From the NCBI RefSeq assembly GCF_019345525.1, contig NZ_JAHKRA010000006.1, positions 122,183 to 186,182 of the forward strand: DNA of 64,000 nucleotides, given 5' to 3'. The position numbers and the translations under genes were made by a program. The notes beneath the pieces were generated by a model, which saw nothing but the letters and a program-made list of their open reading frames with translations, did not search any database and was not told the origin of the DNA. The DNA is from Flavobacterium sp. NKUCC04_CG (GTDB taxonomy: Bacteria > Bacteroidota > Bacteroidia > Flavobacteriales > Flavobacteriaceae). Shown here one piece after another: positions 1 through 7,904 of the stretch (its first letter is position 1; each line of letters starts with the position of its first letter).

Positions 1-111
1 CGGAAATGTTTTTAAAAATCCATATTTTTCATCTTGAATCAACTCAAAAGATTCTTTAGAAACGGAATTATCCTTTACAGCTATATAGGTTATAGTCTCT
101 TTTTGCTTCAT
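1..111 (-). CDS. Partial SAM-dependent methyltransferase (probable), N-terminus only
   Basis: A leftward reading frame starts with ATG at 111 and stays open to the window edge, giving 37 residues that begin MKQKETITYIAVKDNSVSKE and continue with FELI and FLKTFP. It lies 81 bp downstream of mnmG on the same strand. From memory, flavobacterial class I methyltransferases begin with a similar stretch (a short VSxExF segment followed by a TxP element), and such a gene often follows mnmG. No SAM-binding motif is inside the visible part, so the name is an inference from the N-terminus and the neighbour. Confidence 0.4.
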   Translation of the reverse strand, partial: MKQKETITYIAVKDNSVSKESFELIQDEKYGFLKTFP

Positions 112-176
112 CTTAAAAAACTTTTTTAAACTCAAAAAGTGTAAAATTATCTTTTACACTTTTTAAAATTGCATAT

Positions 177-192
177 TGTTTCACGTGGAACA
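177..192. promoter_or_regulatory. parS-like ParB binding site 1
   Basis: The 16-mer TGTTTCACGTGGAACA matches the widely conserved bacterial parS consensus TGTTTCACGTGAAACA at 15 of 16 positions. It abuts the stop codon of mnmG (193-195) and lies in the gap before the next leftward gene. It is one of three such sites within 2 kb. Confidence 0.85.
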
Positions 193-2070
193 TTAACGAC
201 CCATATGAATTAATAGAATAGATATATCTGTTGGGGTTACCCCACTAATTCTAGACGCTTGAGAAATACTAACCGGTCTAATCTTCTTTAATTTCTCACA
301 AGATTCATAAGATAAAGACTTGATTTTATCATAATCAAAATTCTCAGGAATACGTACATCTTCTAAACGAGTCAGCTTATCTGCATTATTCTTTTCCTTT
401 TCAATATAGCCAGAATACTTCACTTGAATCTCTGCTTGTTCAATAATTTCTTGGTCTAACTCGTGCTCATCAACATAAGCACGTACCTTAGCAAACTTCA
501 ACATATCTTCCAATTCCAATTGGGGACGTGAGAAAACCTTAAACATTTTATCCGCTTGAACCATCGGAGCAGAACCTTTTTCTAATAATATAGGGTTGGC
601 CTCTTCCATCTTTACACTGGTTTCCTTAAAGAATTCTACAAAAGCTTCAGAAGCATTCTGTTTGATTTGCATTCTTTTTAAGCGTTCGTCAGAAGCTAAA
701 CCTAATGCATGCGACATCGGTGTTAATCTAAAATCAGCATTATCTTGGCGCAACAAAGTACGATATTCCGCTCTTGATGTAAACATTCTATACGGTTCCT
801 CTGTACCTTTTGTAATTAAATCATCAATCAATACTCCAATATATGCCTCATTTCTCTTTAAAATAAATGGCTCACGCTCATTAACTTTTAAGTGTGCATT
901 AATACCGGCCATCAATCCTTGAGAAGCTGCTTCCTCATATCCGGTGGTTCCGTTGATTTGTCCAGCAAAATATAAACCTTCAACCAACTTGGTTTCTAAA
1001 GTATGCTTTAATTGTGTAGGCGGAAAGTAATCATATTCGATAGCATAACCCGGTCTAAAAAACTTCACTTTCTCAAAACCAACCACCGAACGCAAAGCTT
1101 TAAACTGTACATCTTCTGGCAAAGAAGTTGAAAAACCGTTGATATAATACTCACAGGTTTTCCATCCCTCAGGTTCTACAAATATTTGATGACGATCTTT
1201 ATCGGCAAATCTATTGATTTTATCTTCTATCGAAGGACAATATCTCGGACCTAAACTTTTGATCCGTCCATTAAACATAGGTGAACGATCAAAACCTTCA
1301 CGCAACAAATCATGTACTTCTGGCGAAGTATAGGTCATGTGACAATCGCGTTGTTCAACCAAAGGTTTGGTTATATCTAAATAAGAAAATTTAGCTGGAT
1401 TTACATCTCCAGGTTGTGGTTCCATTCTAGAAAAATCAAGTGAACGACCATCAACACGCGGTGGTGTTCCCGTCTTCATTCTACCAGAAGTGAATCCCAT
1501 TTTTATCAAATCTTCTGTAATTCCAAATGAAGCACTCTCACCAGCTCTACCTCCTCCAAATTGTTTTTCACCAATATGGATCAAACCATTTAAAAAAGTA
1601 CCGTTGGTCAATACAACAGATTTTGCTTTAATCACAATTCCAAGAGAAGTTTTTACTCCAACTATTTTGTGATTCTCAACGATAATACCAGAAATCATTT
1701 CCTGATAAAAATCTAAATTTTCTGTTCCCTCCAACATCAATCTCCAAGTTTCAGCAAATCGCATACGATCACTTTGAACACGTGGCGACCACATAGCTGG
1801 ACCTTTTGATTTGTTCAACATCTTAAATTGAATTGCAGTTTGATCAGAAACAATTCCTGAATAACCACCTAGTGCATCAATTTCACGAACGATTTGACCT
1901 TTTGCAATTCCTCCCATTGCAGGATTACAAGACATTTGTGCAATGTTTTGTAAACTCATAGTAACCAATAAAGTTTTGGATCCCATGTTCGCCGCTGCTG
2001 CTGCTGCTTCCGAACCGGCATGTCCTCCACCTACAACGATTACATCATATATATCTTCAAATAAACTCAT
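193..2070 (-). CDS. mnmG: tRNA uridine-5-carboxymethylaminomethyl(34) synthesis enzyme MnmG
   Basis: This is the FAD-dependent partner of MnmE. Together they install the carboxymethylaminomethyl (or aminomethyl) group on U34 of tRNAs reading two-fold degenerate codons. The 625-residue protein is the normal family length. It shows the N-terminal FAD dinucleotide motif GGGHAG (residues 14-19), the conserved block SCNPAMGGIAKGQIVREID (from about residue 47) and the conserved PRYCPS cysteine near residue 278. ATG at 2070 is the only sensible start, and a parS-like site sits directly upstream (2071-2086), where a ribosome binding site would lie. The gene is co-directional with ybeY, 42 bp upstream, and both point away from the putative origin. 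Family assignment is secure. Confidence 0.97.
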   Translation of the reverse strand: MSLFEDIYDVIVVGGGHAGSEAAAAAANMGSKTLLVTMSLQNIAQMSCNPAMGGIAKGQIVREIDALGGYSGIVSDQTAIQFKMLNKSKGPAMWSPRVQSDRMRFAETWRLMLEGTENLDFYQEMISGIIVENHKIVGVKTSLGIVIKAKSVVLTNGTFLNGLIHIGEKQFGGGRAGESASFGITEDLIKMGFTSGRMKTGTPPRVDGRSLDFSRMEPQPGDVNPAKFSYLDITKPLVEQRDCHMTYTSPEVHDLLREGFDRSPMFNGRIKSLGPRYCPSIEDKINRFADKDRHQIFVEPEGWKTCEYYINGFSTSLPEDVQFKALRSVVGFEKVKFFRPGYAIEYDYFPPTQLKHTLETKLVEGLYFAGQINGTTGYEEAASQGLMAGINAHLKVNEREPFILKRNEAYIGVLIDDLITKGTEEPYRMFTSRAEYRTLLRQDNADFRLTPMSHALGLASDERLKRMQIKQNASEAFVEFFKETSVKMEEANPILLEKGSAPMVQADKMFKVFSRPQLELEDMLKFAKVRAYVDEHELDQEIIEQAEIQVKYSGYIEKEKNNADKLTRLEDVRIPENFDYDKIKSLSYESCEKLKKIRPVSISQASRISGVTPTDISILLIHMGR

Positions 2071-2086
2071 TGTTTCACGTGGAACA
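2071..2086. promoter_or_regulatory. parS-like ParB binding site 2
   Basis: TGTTTCACGTGGAACA, identical to the site at 177-192, begins one base upstream of the mnmG start codon (2068-2070). It therefore occupies the whole translation-initiation region of mnmG. Bound ParB could in principle affect mnmG expression; that is inference only. Confidence 0.87.
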
Positions 2087-2112
2087 TTTAATTAATAATT
2101 AAAAAAAGTGGT

Positions 2113-2532
2113 CTATTGTTCCACGTGGAACATTGACATTTTTTCATTTTCTTTTTCACGCATAATCATTTCATCTCGATCTGTCTTGTCTTTATAACCG
2201 CAATAATGCAAAACACCATGCGCCATCACACGACGTAACTCATCCATAAATAATACCTCGTAATCCGATGCATTATCCCGAACGCGCTCTATAGAAATAA
2301 ACATATCCCCAGAAATAGAATCTCCTTCCCTATAATCAAAACTGATGATATCCGTTAAGGTATCATGATCCAAATATTGAACATTAATCTGATGCAAATA
2401 TTCATCACCACAAAAAATATAATTTATGGTACCTACATTTAAATTCTCAGAAGCAATCAGCTTTTCTATCCATGCGGAATAGGCCGATTCATTTTCCAAT
2501 TTAAAATCACACTCGTAATTAAAAGTAATCAT
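2113..2532 (-). CDS. ybeY: Endoribonuclease YbeY (rRNA maturation factor)
   Basis: This is a single-strand-specific metallo-endoribonuclease involved in 16S rRNA 3' end maturation and ribosome quality control. The frame extends to 2568, but ATG at 2532 gives the usual N-terminus (MITFNYECDF). A TAnnTTTG promoter box at 2566-2573 would also place the transcript start downstream of the longer start. The metal-binding block reads HGVLHYCGYKD (around residue 104). The first two histidines of the canonical HGxLHLxGYDH are present, and the third is replaced by Asp, which I recall as common in Bacteroidota. The last codons (MFHVEQ) coincide with a perfectly symmetric parS site. The gene is first in the leftward set. 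Confidence 0.93.
   Translation of the reverse strand: MITFNYECDFKLENESAYSAWIEKLIASENLNVGTINYIFCGDEYLHQINVQYLDHDTLTDIISFDYREGDSISGDMFISIERVRDNASDYEVLFMDELRRVMAHGVLHYCGYKDKTDRDEMIMREKENEKMSMFHVEQ
2117..2132. promoter_or_regulatory. parS-like ParB binding site 3, inside ybeY
   Basis: TGTTCCACGTGGAACA is a perfect 16-bp inverted repeat and a common natural parS variant. It lies inside the coding sequence and encodes the FHVE part of the YbeY C-terminus. It is 30 bp from site 2 (2071-2086) and about 1 kb from the DnaA-box cluster. Confidence 0.87.
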
Positions 2533-2565
2533 ACACAGGGAGTTAAATAATAAACCTAAAGGCGA

Positions 2566-2573
2566 CAAAGTTA
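2566..2573 (-). promoter_or_regulatory. Candidate -7 box for ybeY-mnmG
   Basis: On the minus strand this reads TAACTTTG, matching the Bacteroidota -7 consensus TAnnTTTG. No clear TTG was found at the -33 distance, so only half of the promoter is supported. It would start transcription near 2560, between the two candidate ybeY start codons. Confidence 0.4.
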
Positions 2574-3286
2574 CGATGAAAAATAAAAATTACAGGAAAC
2601 CCTAAATAAAAAAAAAACTTAAATTAAAAAACACTTACTTAACTGTTATTCAATCACTTACATATATATAACTAAACTATACTAGATTTACAGCTCAAAA
2701 TATAATTGCAATTACTTTCACAGCTAGAATTAATCACGAAAAACTAACTGCACTTCAAAATTTTTACCAACATCATGATTTGTTTTTAACAAAACCGAAG
2801 TTGATAACTAATCAATCTAACAAATCAAAACAAACAAGGCATTTCAAACTCTTACAATAGAATACGCTTTTAAAACTGCCAAGCATTGCTAAACAAGCTT
2901 ATACGCAAATTACAAAACGGAATTAAATACATATTACATCTAATACTTCGGTACGAGATTGACTTAAAAAAAGATATTTTTTAAAAGTTAACGGCTTTAA
3001 TAACTATGAGCTACATATTCACCTAAGTAAAATTATTATAGCGAACTTTGGGTATCGTCTATTATTTTAAAAATCCTATCAATCAGACTAACTGATTTTT
3101 TTATTAAACACTACTTATATCTAGTCAGTAGACTTCTTTTAAATTCTGTTTAAAAATTGTTATCAACATCTATATATAATAGAAAAAAAATATTTTTTAA
3201 AATTTAAATTTATTTCTTCTTCTAATTGTGTGTTAATAGCTACAATAACTTTTTGATGAAACTAGTAGATACTAACTTGTCATTAG

Positions 3287-3295
3287 TTATACACA
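3287..3295 (+). promoter_or_regulatory. DnaA box (TTATACACA)
   Basis: TTATACACA fits the DnaA-box consensus TTATNCACA exactly. It lies between two TTATCAACA copies in the putative origin. Confidence 0.65.
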
Positions 3296-3392
3296 TTATT
3301 TAAAAAAGTATCTCATTGGTTTTAAATGAAGTGTTGTAGTTATCAACAACTATTGAATTTTTTTTTAGTAATAGAATTTTAATAAGTATTGT

Positions 3393-3401
3393 TGTGGATA
3401 A
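3393..3401 (-). promoter_or_regulatory. DnaA box (perfect TTATCCACA)
   Basis: The plus strand reads TGTGGATAA, whose complement is the strongest DnaA box TTATCCACA. A second box in the same orientation (TGTTGATAA, 3403-3411) follows after one base. Closely spaced co-oriented boxes beside an A/T-only stretch are typical of an initiation site. Confidence 0.75.
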
Positions 3402-3731
3402 GTGTTGATAACTTCGAATTTATAACTCATAACAAAACAACAAATTTTAGAAACTAAATTTGGAATTCTAATTCGTGATTTTGATTAGAAAATATTTCCG
3501 AATAAACAAAAAACAGTTGTTGAAATCTATCCAAACTTATCAACATTCTATGTTAACATACAATTAACTGATGGTTAAGTAATTACTGATTTGAGTTAAC
3601 AATGGATTTTAGACTTTTTAGTAGTCTTTATAATGGATTGATTATTAAGTGTTTAATTTTTATAAATGCAACAGAGTCCTTGTATAGGAGTAAATGGGGA
3701 TTTGCATATTGAAAATTTAAAAATCCATTTA

Positions 3732-3758
3732 TTGTCATGATTCATAATTGTATCTTTG
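3732..3758 (+). promoter_or_regulatory. gltX promoter
   Basis: TTG at 3732-3734 and TATCTTTG at 3751-3758 are separated by 16 nt, close to the Bacteroidota pattern TTG-N17-23-TAnnTTTG. The gltX start codon is 18 bp further on, giving a very short 5' leader. Confidence 0.65.
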
Positions 3759-3776
3759 TAAAAAATAATCAAGACC

Positions 3777-5288
3777 ATGTCAAATGATGTTCGTGTGCGT
3801 TTTGCACCCAGTCCGACAGGACCTTTACATATAGGTGGTGTAAGAACCGCTTTATTCAATTATTTATTTGCTAAAAAGAATCAGGGCACCTTTTATCTTC
3901 GTATTGAAGATACCGATCAAAATAGATTTGTACCTGGAGCAGAAGCATATATATTAGAAGCTCTGGAATGGTTGGGAATACCTCCTGATGAAACCATAGG
4001 AAAAAATGAAAAATTTGGTCCATATAGACAAAGTGAACGAAAAGTATTATACAGAGAATATGCCAATCAATTGGTTGAAAAAGGTTGGGCGTATTATGCC
4101 TTTGATACCGCTGAAGCTTTAGATCAATTGCGTAAAGAGACAGAAGAGGCAGGCAAGACTTTTATTTATAATCATACCAATAGAGAAGTTTTAGAAACTT
4201 CGTTGCGATTGACGCCGGAAGAAGTGTCGTCCAAAATTGCAGCAGGTGATGAATTTGTTATACGTTTTAAAACGCCGACAGATCAAACCTTGCATCTAAA
4301 TGATTTGATTCGAGGAGACATCAAGTTTGATACTAATTTATTAGACGATAAAGTATTGTTTAAAAGCGATGGTATGCCTACGTACCATTTGGCTAATATA
4401 GTAGATGACCATTTGATGGAAACATCACACGTCATTCGCGGTGAAGAATGGTTGCCTTCCCTACCCCTTCATGAATTGTTATATACTGCATTCGGATGGC
4501 AAGCTCCAAAATTTGCACACCTACCCTTGATTTTAAAACCGGTTGGTAACGGAAAATTATCCAAGAGAGATGGAGATAAGTTAGGTTTTCCTGTATTTCC
4601 TTTAAATTGGACCGATCCTGTTTCTGGGGAAAAATCGTCTGGATATAGAGAAAAGGGATTTTATCCAGAAACCGTCTTAAATTTTTTGGCGCTACTGGGA
4701 TGGAATGACGGTACAGATCAGGAAATTTTTTCACTAGATGAATTGATTGAAAAATTTGATTTATCTCGCGTTCATAAGGCAGGAGCTAAATTTGATCCAG
4801 AAAAAAACAAATGGTTTAACCAACATTATTTGAAATTGCAATCGACCAACAGTTTGGCAGAGGAATTTCAAATTATATTAAAAGAAAAAAACATTGCAGT
4901 ATCAACAGCATATGTTGAAAAAGTGGTTGATTTGGTTAAGGAGCGTGCGACTTTTGTCAGTGATTTTTATGATTTGTCTGATTTCTTTTTTGTTGCTCCT
5001 AAAGAATATGATAGCAAAGCTTTAAAAAATTGGAAAGAAGACACGAGTCAGTTAATGCGTGATACAGCAACTGTTTTGGATAAAATAGAGGATTTTACTT
5101 CAATACATATTGAGAACACGGTAAAAGAGTGGTTGGCAGTTGAAGAAATAGGCATGGGCAAAGTAATGCAGCCCTTGCGCTTAAGTCTAGTAGGTGCATT
5201 AAAGGGACCTCACTTATTTGATATTATTGAAATGTTAGGAAAAGTGGAAACTTTAGCTAGAATTAGTAAAGCAATTGAGTTAAACTAG
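3777..5288 (+). CDS. gltX: Glutamate--tRNA ligase
   Basis: This class I aminoacyl-tRNA synthetase charges tRNA-Glu. The 503 residues include the HIGH-type motif HIGG (residues 18-21, within PSPTGPLHIGG) and the KMSKS-type motif KLSKR (about residues 259-263). After the KLSKR loop comes a short insertion with WTDP, then the usual YPETVLNFLALLGWN. ATG at 3777 follows a good promoter. A separate glnS is present at 8741-10423, so the enzyme is probably discriminating. It is the first rightward gene from the putative origin, on the leading strand of a rightward fork. Confidence 0.97.
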   Translation: MSNDVRVRFAPSPTGPLHIGGVRTALFNYLFAKKNQGTFYLRIEDTDQNRFVPGAEAYILEALEWLGIPPDETIGKNEKFGPYRQSERKVLYREYANQLVEKGWAYYAFDTAEALDQLRKETEEAGKTFIYNHTNREVLETSLRLTPEEVSSKIAAGDEFVIRFKTPTDQTLHLNDLIRGDIKFDTNLLDDKVLFKSDGMPTYHLANIVDDHLMETSHVIRGEEWLPSLPLHELLYTAFGWQAPKFAHLPLILKPVGNGKLSKRDGDKLGFPVFPLNWTDPVSGEKSSGYREKGFYPETVLNFLALLGWNDGTDQEIFSLDELIEKFDLSRVHKAGAKFDPEKNKWFNQHYLKLQSTNSLAEEFQIILKEKNIAVSTAYVEKVVDLVKERATFVSDFYDLSDFFFVAPKEYDSKALKNWKEDTSQLMRDTATVLDKIEDFTSIHIENTVKEWLAVEEIGMGKVMQPLRLSLVGALKGPHLFDIIEMLGKVETLARISKAIELN

Positions 5289-5347
5289 TTTTTATTTTTC
5301 ATATTTATTTATATTTTAGCGGTCATTAACAATTAACAATTATAAAT

Positions 5348-6304
5348 ATGAAAAAAATACTTTTATTTTCAATACTGTTTGCGTTGGTATTGGGAGGCTG
5401 TAGTAGTGATGATAGTACTCCACCAGTTCCGCCCAAACCAATATTGAAACAACTTGAATTGATTACGGCTCATACGACGGTAAAAGTAAATGACAAAGTA
5501 ACTTTTACGGTCTTAGAAGACGGTACTGCTATAAATGATGCTGATATTTTTTCCAACGATGTTAAAATTGCTTACGAACACACATTTACGACAGCAGGTG
5601 AATATCAAATAATCGCAAAAAAAGCCAATGCCGCTGATAGTAAAATCATTACTATAGTTGTAGTAGAGCATAGTTTGGTATTAAGTGCTAATGTTTCGAC
5701 TTCAAACATAAATGCTACGGTAACTTTTAAGGTAACAAAAGATGGTGAAACAGTAACGGATGCCGAAATCTTTGCCAACGACGTTAAAATTGATTATACA
5801 CATGCATTTACAGTTGCGGGAGAATATAGTGTAATCGCTAAGAAGGCGAATCATACCGATAGTAATATACTTATAATAAAAGTAAAAGATGATCAAGTAC
5901 CGCCTGGAGGAGATAGTAAATATTTAGGAAAATGGACACCTACAACGATTACCGCTACGATTTCTGGATTTCCAGTTCCGGGAGGTAATTTAGTTTATCC
6001 ACATAAAGCGGGATGTGATCAAGATACGATTGAACTGAAAGTGGGTTATATGGCGGAGTTTATTTTACATGAAGATAATTGCACTGCAACAACAGCTACT
6101 GGACCTTGGTCAGAGGATGGAGAAATCCTTACGATGCCTATTTTTGGGGTGCCGGTAGAAGGAAAAGTAAAACTAATTACTGCCAACACGCTAATAGTCG
6201 AGATAGATGTTAATCGCTATAGCAATTTAGTAGAACAAATAGATTCAGAATTAGCTGGAATGATACTTCCGGGTATGAAAGCAGATATAAAATTCGTTAA
6301 ATAA
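5348..6304 (+). CDS. Surface lipoprotein with two Ig-like repeats and a C-terminal lipocalin-like domain
   Basis: The 318-residue protein has a lipoprotein signal ending LGGC, with Cys18 as lipidation site, followed by SSDDS and a proline-rich linker. Acidic or serine residues just after the cysteine resemble the lipoprotein export signal that sends flavobacterial lipoproteins to the cell surface. Two similar repeats follow (about residues 35-106 and 110-178), sharing NDVKI, AGEY and IAKKAN motifs, as in bacterial Ig-like folds. The last 125 residues start KYLGKW, like the lipocalin-type domains common in Bacteroidota lipoproteins. No enzymatic motif is visible. It has its own terminator, and I cannot assign a function. 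Confidence 0.75.
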   Translation: MKKILLFSILFALVLGGCSSDDSTPPVPPKPILKQLELITAHTTVKVNDKVTFTVLEDGTAINDADIFSNDVKIAYEHTFTTAGEYQIIAKKANAADSKIITIVVVEHSLVLSANVSTSNINATVTFKVTKDGETVTDAEIFANDVKIDYTHAFTVAGEYSVIAKKANHTDSNILIIKVKDDQVPPGGDSKYLGKWTPTTITATISGFPVPGGNLVYPHKAGCDQDTIELKVGYMAEFILHEDNCTATTATGPWSEDGEILTMPIFGVPVEGKVKLITANTLIVEIDVNRYSNLVEQIDSELAGMILPGMKADIKFVK

Positions 6305-6336
6305 AAAAAAATCCTGCGAAAGCGGGATTTTTTTTA
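6304..6336 (+). terminator. Rho-independent terminator
   Basis: A GC-containing hairpin (ATCCTGC, loop GAAA, GCGGGAT) with one mismatch is flanked by A and T runs, directly after the lipoprotein stop codon. Confidence 0.8.
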
Positions 6337-6374
6337 TAATTTGCAAGTATTAATATTAATAACCGCCTTAAATT

Positions 6375-7313
6375 ATGTTTTTACCCATTTTAGGATTTTT
6401 CCTATTAGTCATCATATTGACTTCATTCTTTACCGTTAAGCAACAATCGTCTGCTTTGGTAGAACGTTTTGGTAAGTTTAAGAGTATCAGACATTCTGGT
6501 TTACATTTTAAAATACCGATTATTGACCGTATTGCAGGAAAAGTGAATTTGAGAATTCAACAACTTGATGTAATTATTGAAACAAAAACTAAGGATAACG
6601 TATTTGTTAAGCTAAAGGTTTCTGTTCAGTTTAAAGTAATTCAAGAGAAAGTATATGAAGCTTATTACAAGTTAGAATATCCACATGATCAAATTACATC
6701 TTATGTATTTGACGTGGTTCGTGCAGAGGTTCCAAAATTAAAACTGGATGATGTTTTTGAACGTAAGGATGATGTTGCTGTAGCTGTAAAGAGGGAATTG
6801 AACGAAGCGATGACAACCTATGGTTACGACATTATTAATACTTTAATCACCGATATAGATCCGGATATTCAGGTTAAAAATGCGATGAATAGAATCAATG
6901 CTGCCGATCGTGAAAAAACGGCTGCAGAATATGAAGCAGAAGCAAGTAGAATTAGAATTGTTGCTAAGGCTAAAGCTGAGGCAGAATCTAAGAGATTGCA
7001 AGGTCAAGGTATAGCCGATCAGCGTCGTGAAATAGCTAGGGGTTTGGTAGAAAGTGTTGACGTTTTAAATAAAGTGGGTATCAACTCACAGGAAGCTTCG
7101 GCTTTAATTGTAGTAACCCAACATTACGACACCTTACAAGCCATTGGTGCGGATAATAACTCCAATCTAATCCTATTGCCAAATTCACCACAAGCGGGAA
7201 GCGATATGCTAAACAATATGGTGGCTTCTTTTACGGCTAGTAACCAAGTTGGTGAAGCGATGAAAAGAGCTCCTAAAAAGAAGAAAAATACATCTGAAGA
7301 CGAAGAACTATAA
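6375..7313 (+). CDS. SPFH/Band 7 membrane protein (QmcA/stomatin-like)
   Basis: The 312-residue protein has one N-terminal membrane segment (about residues 2-20). A Band 7 domain follows, with the typical VERFGKF, HFKIPIIDRI and LDVIIETKTKDNVFV segments. Then comes an Ala/Glu-rich coiled-coil region (about 175-225, EAEASRIRIVAKAKAEAES) and a basic/acidic C-terminal tail. Proteins of this family form large oligomeric cages in the inner membrane, often associated with FtsH-type proteases. It appears monocistronic, bounded by terminators on both sides. The family is clear; the physiological role is not. Confidence 0.9.
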   Translation: MFLPILGFFLLVIILTSFFTVKQQSSALVERFGKFKSIRHSGLHFKIPIIDRIAGKVNLRIQQLDVIIETKTKDNVFVKLKVSVQFKVIQEKVYEAYYKLEYPHDQITSYVFDVVRAEVPKLKLDDVFERKDDVAVAVKRELNEAMTTYGYDIINTLITDIDPDIQVKNAMNRINAADREKTAAEYEAEASRIRIVAKAKAEAESKRLQGQGIADQRREIARGLVESVDVLNKVGINSQEASALIVVTQHYDTLQAIGADNNSNLILLPNSPQAGSDMLNNMVASFTASNQVGEAMKRAPKKKKNTSEDEEL

Positions 7314-7347
7314 ACGAGTTAAGTAGATTTCTTATAACATTTAATAC

Positions 7348-7377
7348 GAAAAACGCCTCAATCTGAGGCGTTTTTTT
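7348..7377 (+). terminator. Terminator of the SPFH gene
   Basis: The stem AACGCCTCA, loop ATC, TGAGGCGTT is preceded by an A run and followed by seven T. Confidence 0.9.
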
Positions 7378-7590
7378 ATATTATTAGTTGGCCATGCCAA
7401 AGGCATAGTCAAGCTGTTTCTGGGGAAAAAGCAATTCGTAATGGAAGCTATATTTTTAGAAGCATGTAGTTACGAGTAACCCACCTAAATATAATTAGGT
7501 CAATTAAAAGAGAATGAGACTTTTTTAATGGTCATGTATATACTTCATTCAGAATTATATAAAAATCACTTAAATCGCTTTAAAACACAA

Positions 7591-7619
7591 AAAAACGCCT
7601 CGATAATCGAGGCGTTTTA
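7591..7619 (-). terminator. Terminator of the YtxH operon (bidirectional)
   Basis: The stem AAAACGCCTCGA, loop TAA, TCGAGGCGTTTT is perfectly paired. It lies 34 bp beyond the stop of the last leftward gene of the operon. Confidence 0.85.
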
Positions 7620-7653
7620 TATCTGCAAAAAACTTTTCTATCCAAATGGGATA

Positions 7654-7899
7654 TTAGGCTCTTTTTTTAAAGATAAATTTTAATAGCGTTGTAACTAGGA
7701 AAGTTTGTACGCCAGTGGAGTTTTTTAATAGCGAGCTCACCGTTCCAAAAGTATTTTTCAATATTTTAAAAGGTGTAAAACCCTCTTTTAAGTCATCGAT
7801 TGATTGTACCATTCGGTGAAATTCCAATTCTCTTTGAACATCGAGGATTTCTAGTTCGCGATTGATTTCTTCTATAGAATTAAACTGTCTTTTCATCAT
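7654..7899 (-). CDS. Small DUF6327-like protein
   Basis: The 81-residue protein starts MMKRQFNSIEEINRELEIL. It has a charged N-terminal helix, a central stretch, and a moderately hydrophobic C-terminal segment ending in KFIFKKRA. It is the last gene of a three-gene leftward operon, 5 bp after the holin-like gene and 35 bp before a terminator. I recall a flavobacterial family (DUF6327) with this start and this position next to holin-like and YtxH genes. The family name needs a profile search and the function is unknown. Either of the first two methionines could be the start. Confidence 0.65.
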   Translation of the reverse strand: MMKRQFNSIEEINRELEILDVQRELEFHRMVQSIDDLKEGFTPFKILKNTFGTVSSLLKNSTGVQTFLVTTLLKFIFKKRA

Positions 7900-7904
7900 A
7901 ATGG

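Larger units (their letters stand above)
2574..3776. other. Putative chromosomal replication origin (oriC)
   Basis: About 1.2 kb has no credible gene and is extremely AT-rich. It lies between divergent ybeY/mnmG (left) and gltX (right). Six DnaA-box-like 9-mers fall within 3160-3545: TTATCAACA at 3160-3168, 3340-3348 and 3537-3545; TTATACACA at 3287-3295; and on the minus strand TTATCCACA at 3393-3401 and TTATCAACA at 3403-3411. Positions 3171-3215 contain one G and otherwise only A and T, a candidate unwinding element directly beside the first box. A second A/T-only stretch around 3350-3390 adjoins the perfect box. Three parS-like sites lie 0.4-3 kb to the left. Bacteroidota origins are often not next to dnaA, so the absence of dnaA here does not count against it. 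Confidence 0.75.
7314..7653. other. Gene-free spacer between convergent genes
   Basis: 340 bp between the SPFH gene and the oppositely directed DUF6327-like gene. It holds two terminators, one at each end, with near-identical stems (AACGCCTC / GAGGCGTT). I see nothing gene-like between them. Confidence 0.7.

Noticed and set aside
3653..3859. 68-residue minus-strand frame overlapping the gltX start
   Set aside because: It lies over the gltX promoter and first codons, its sequence has no domain features, and it is explained by antisense of a strongly conserved gene.
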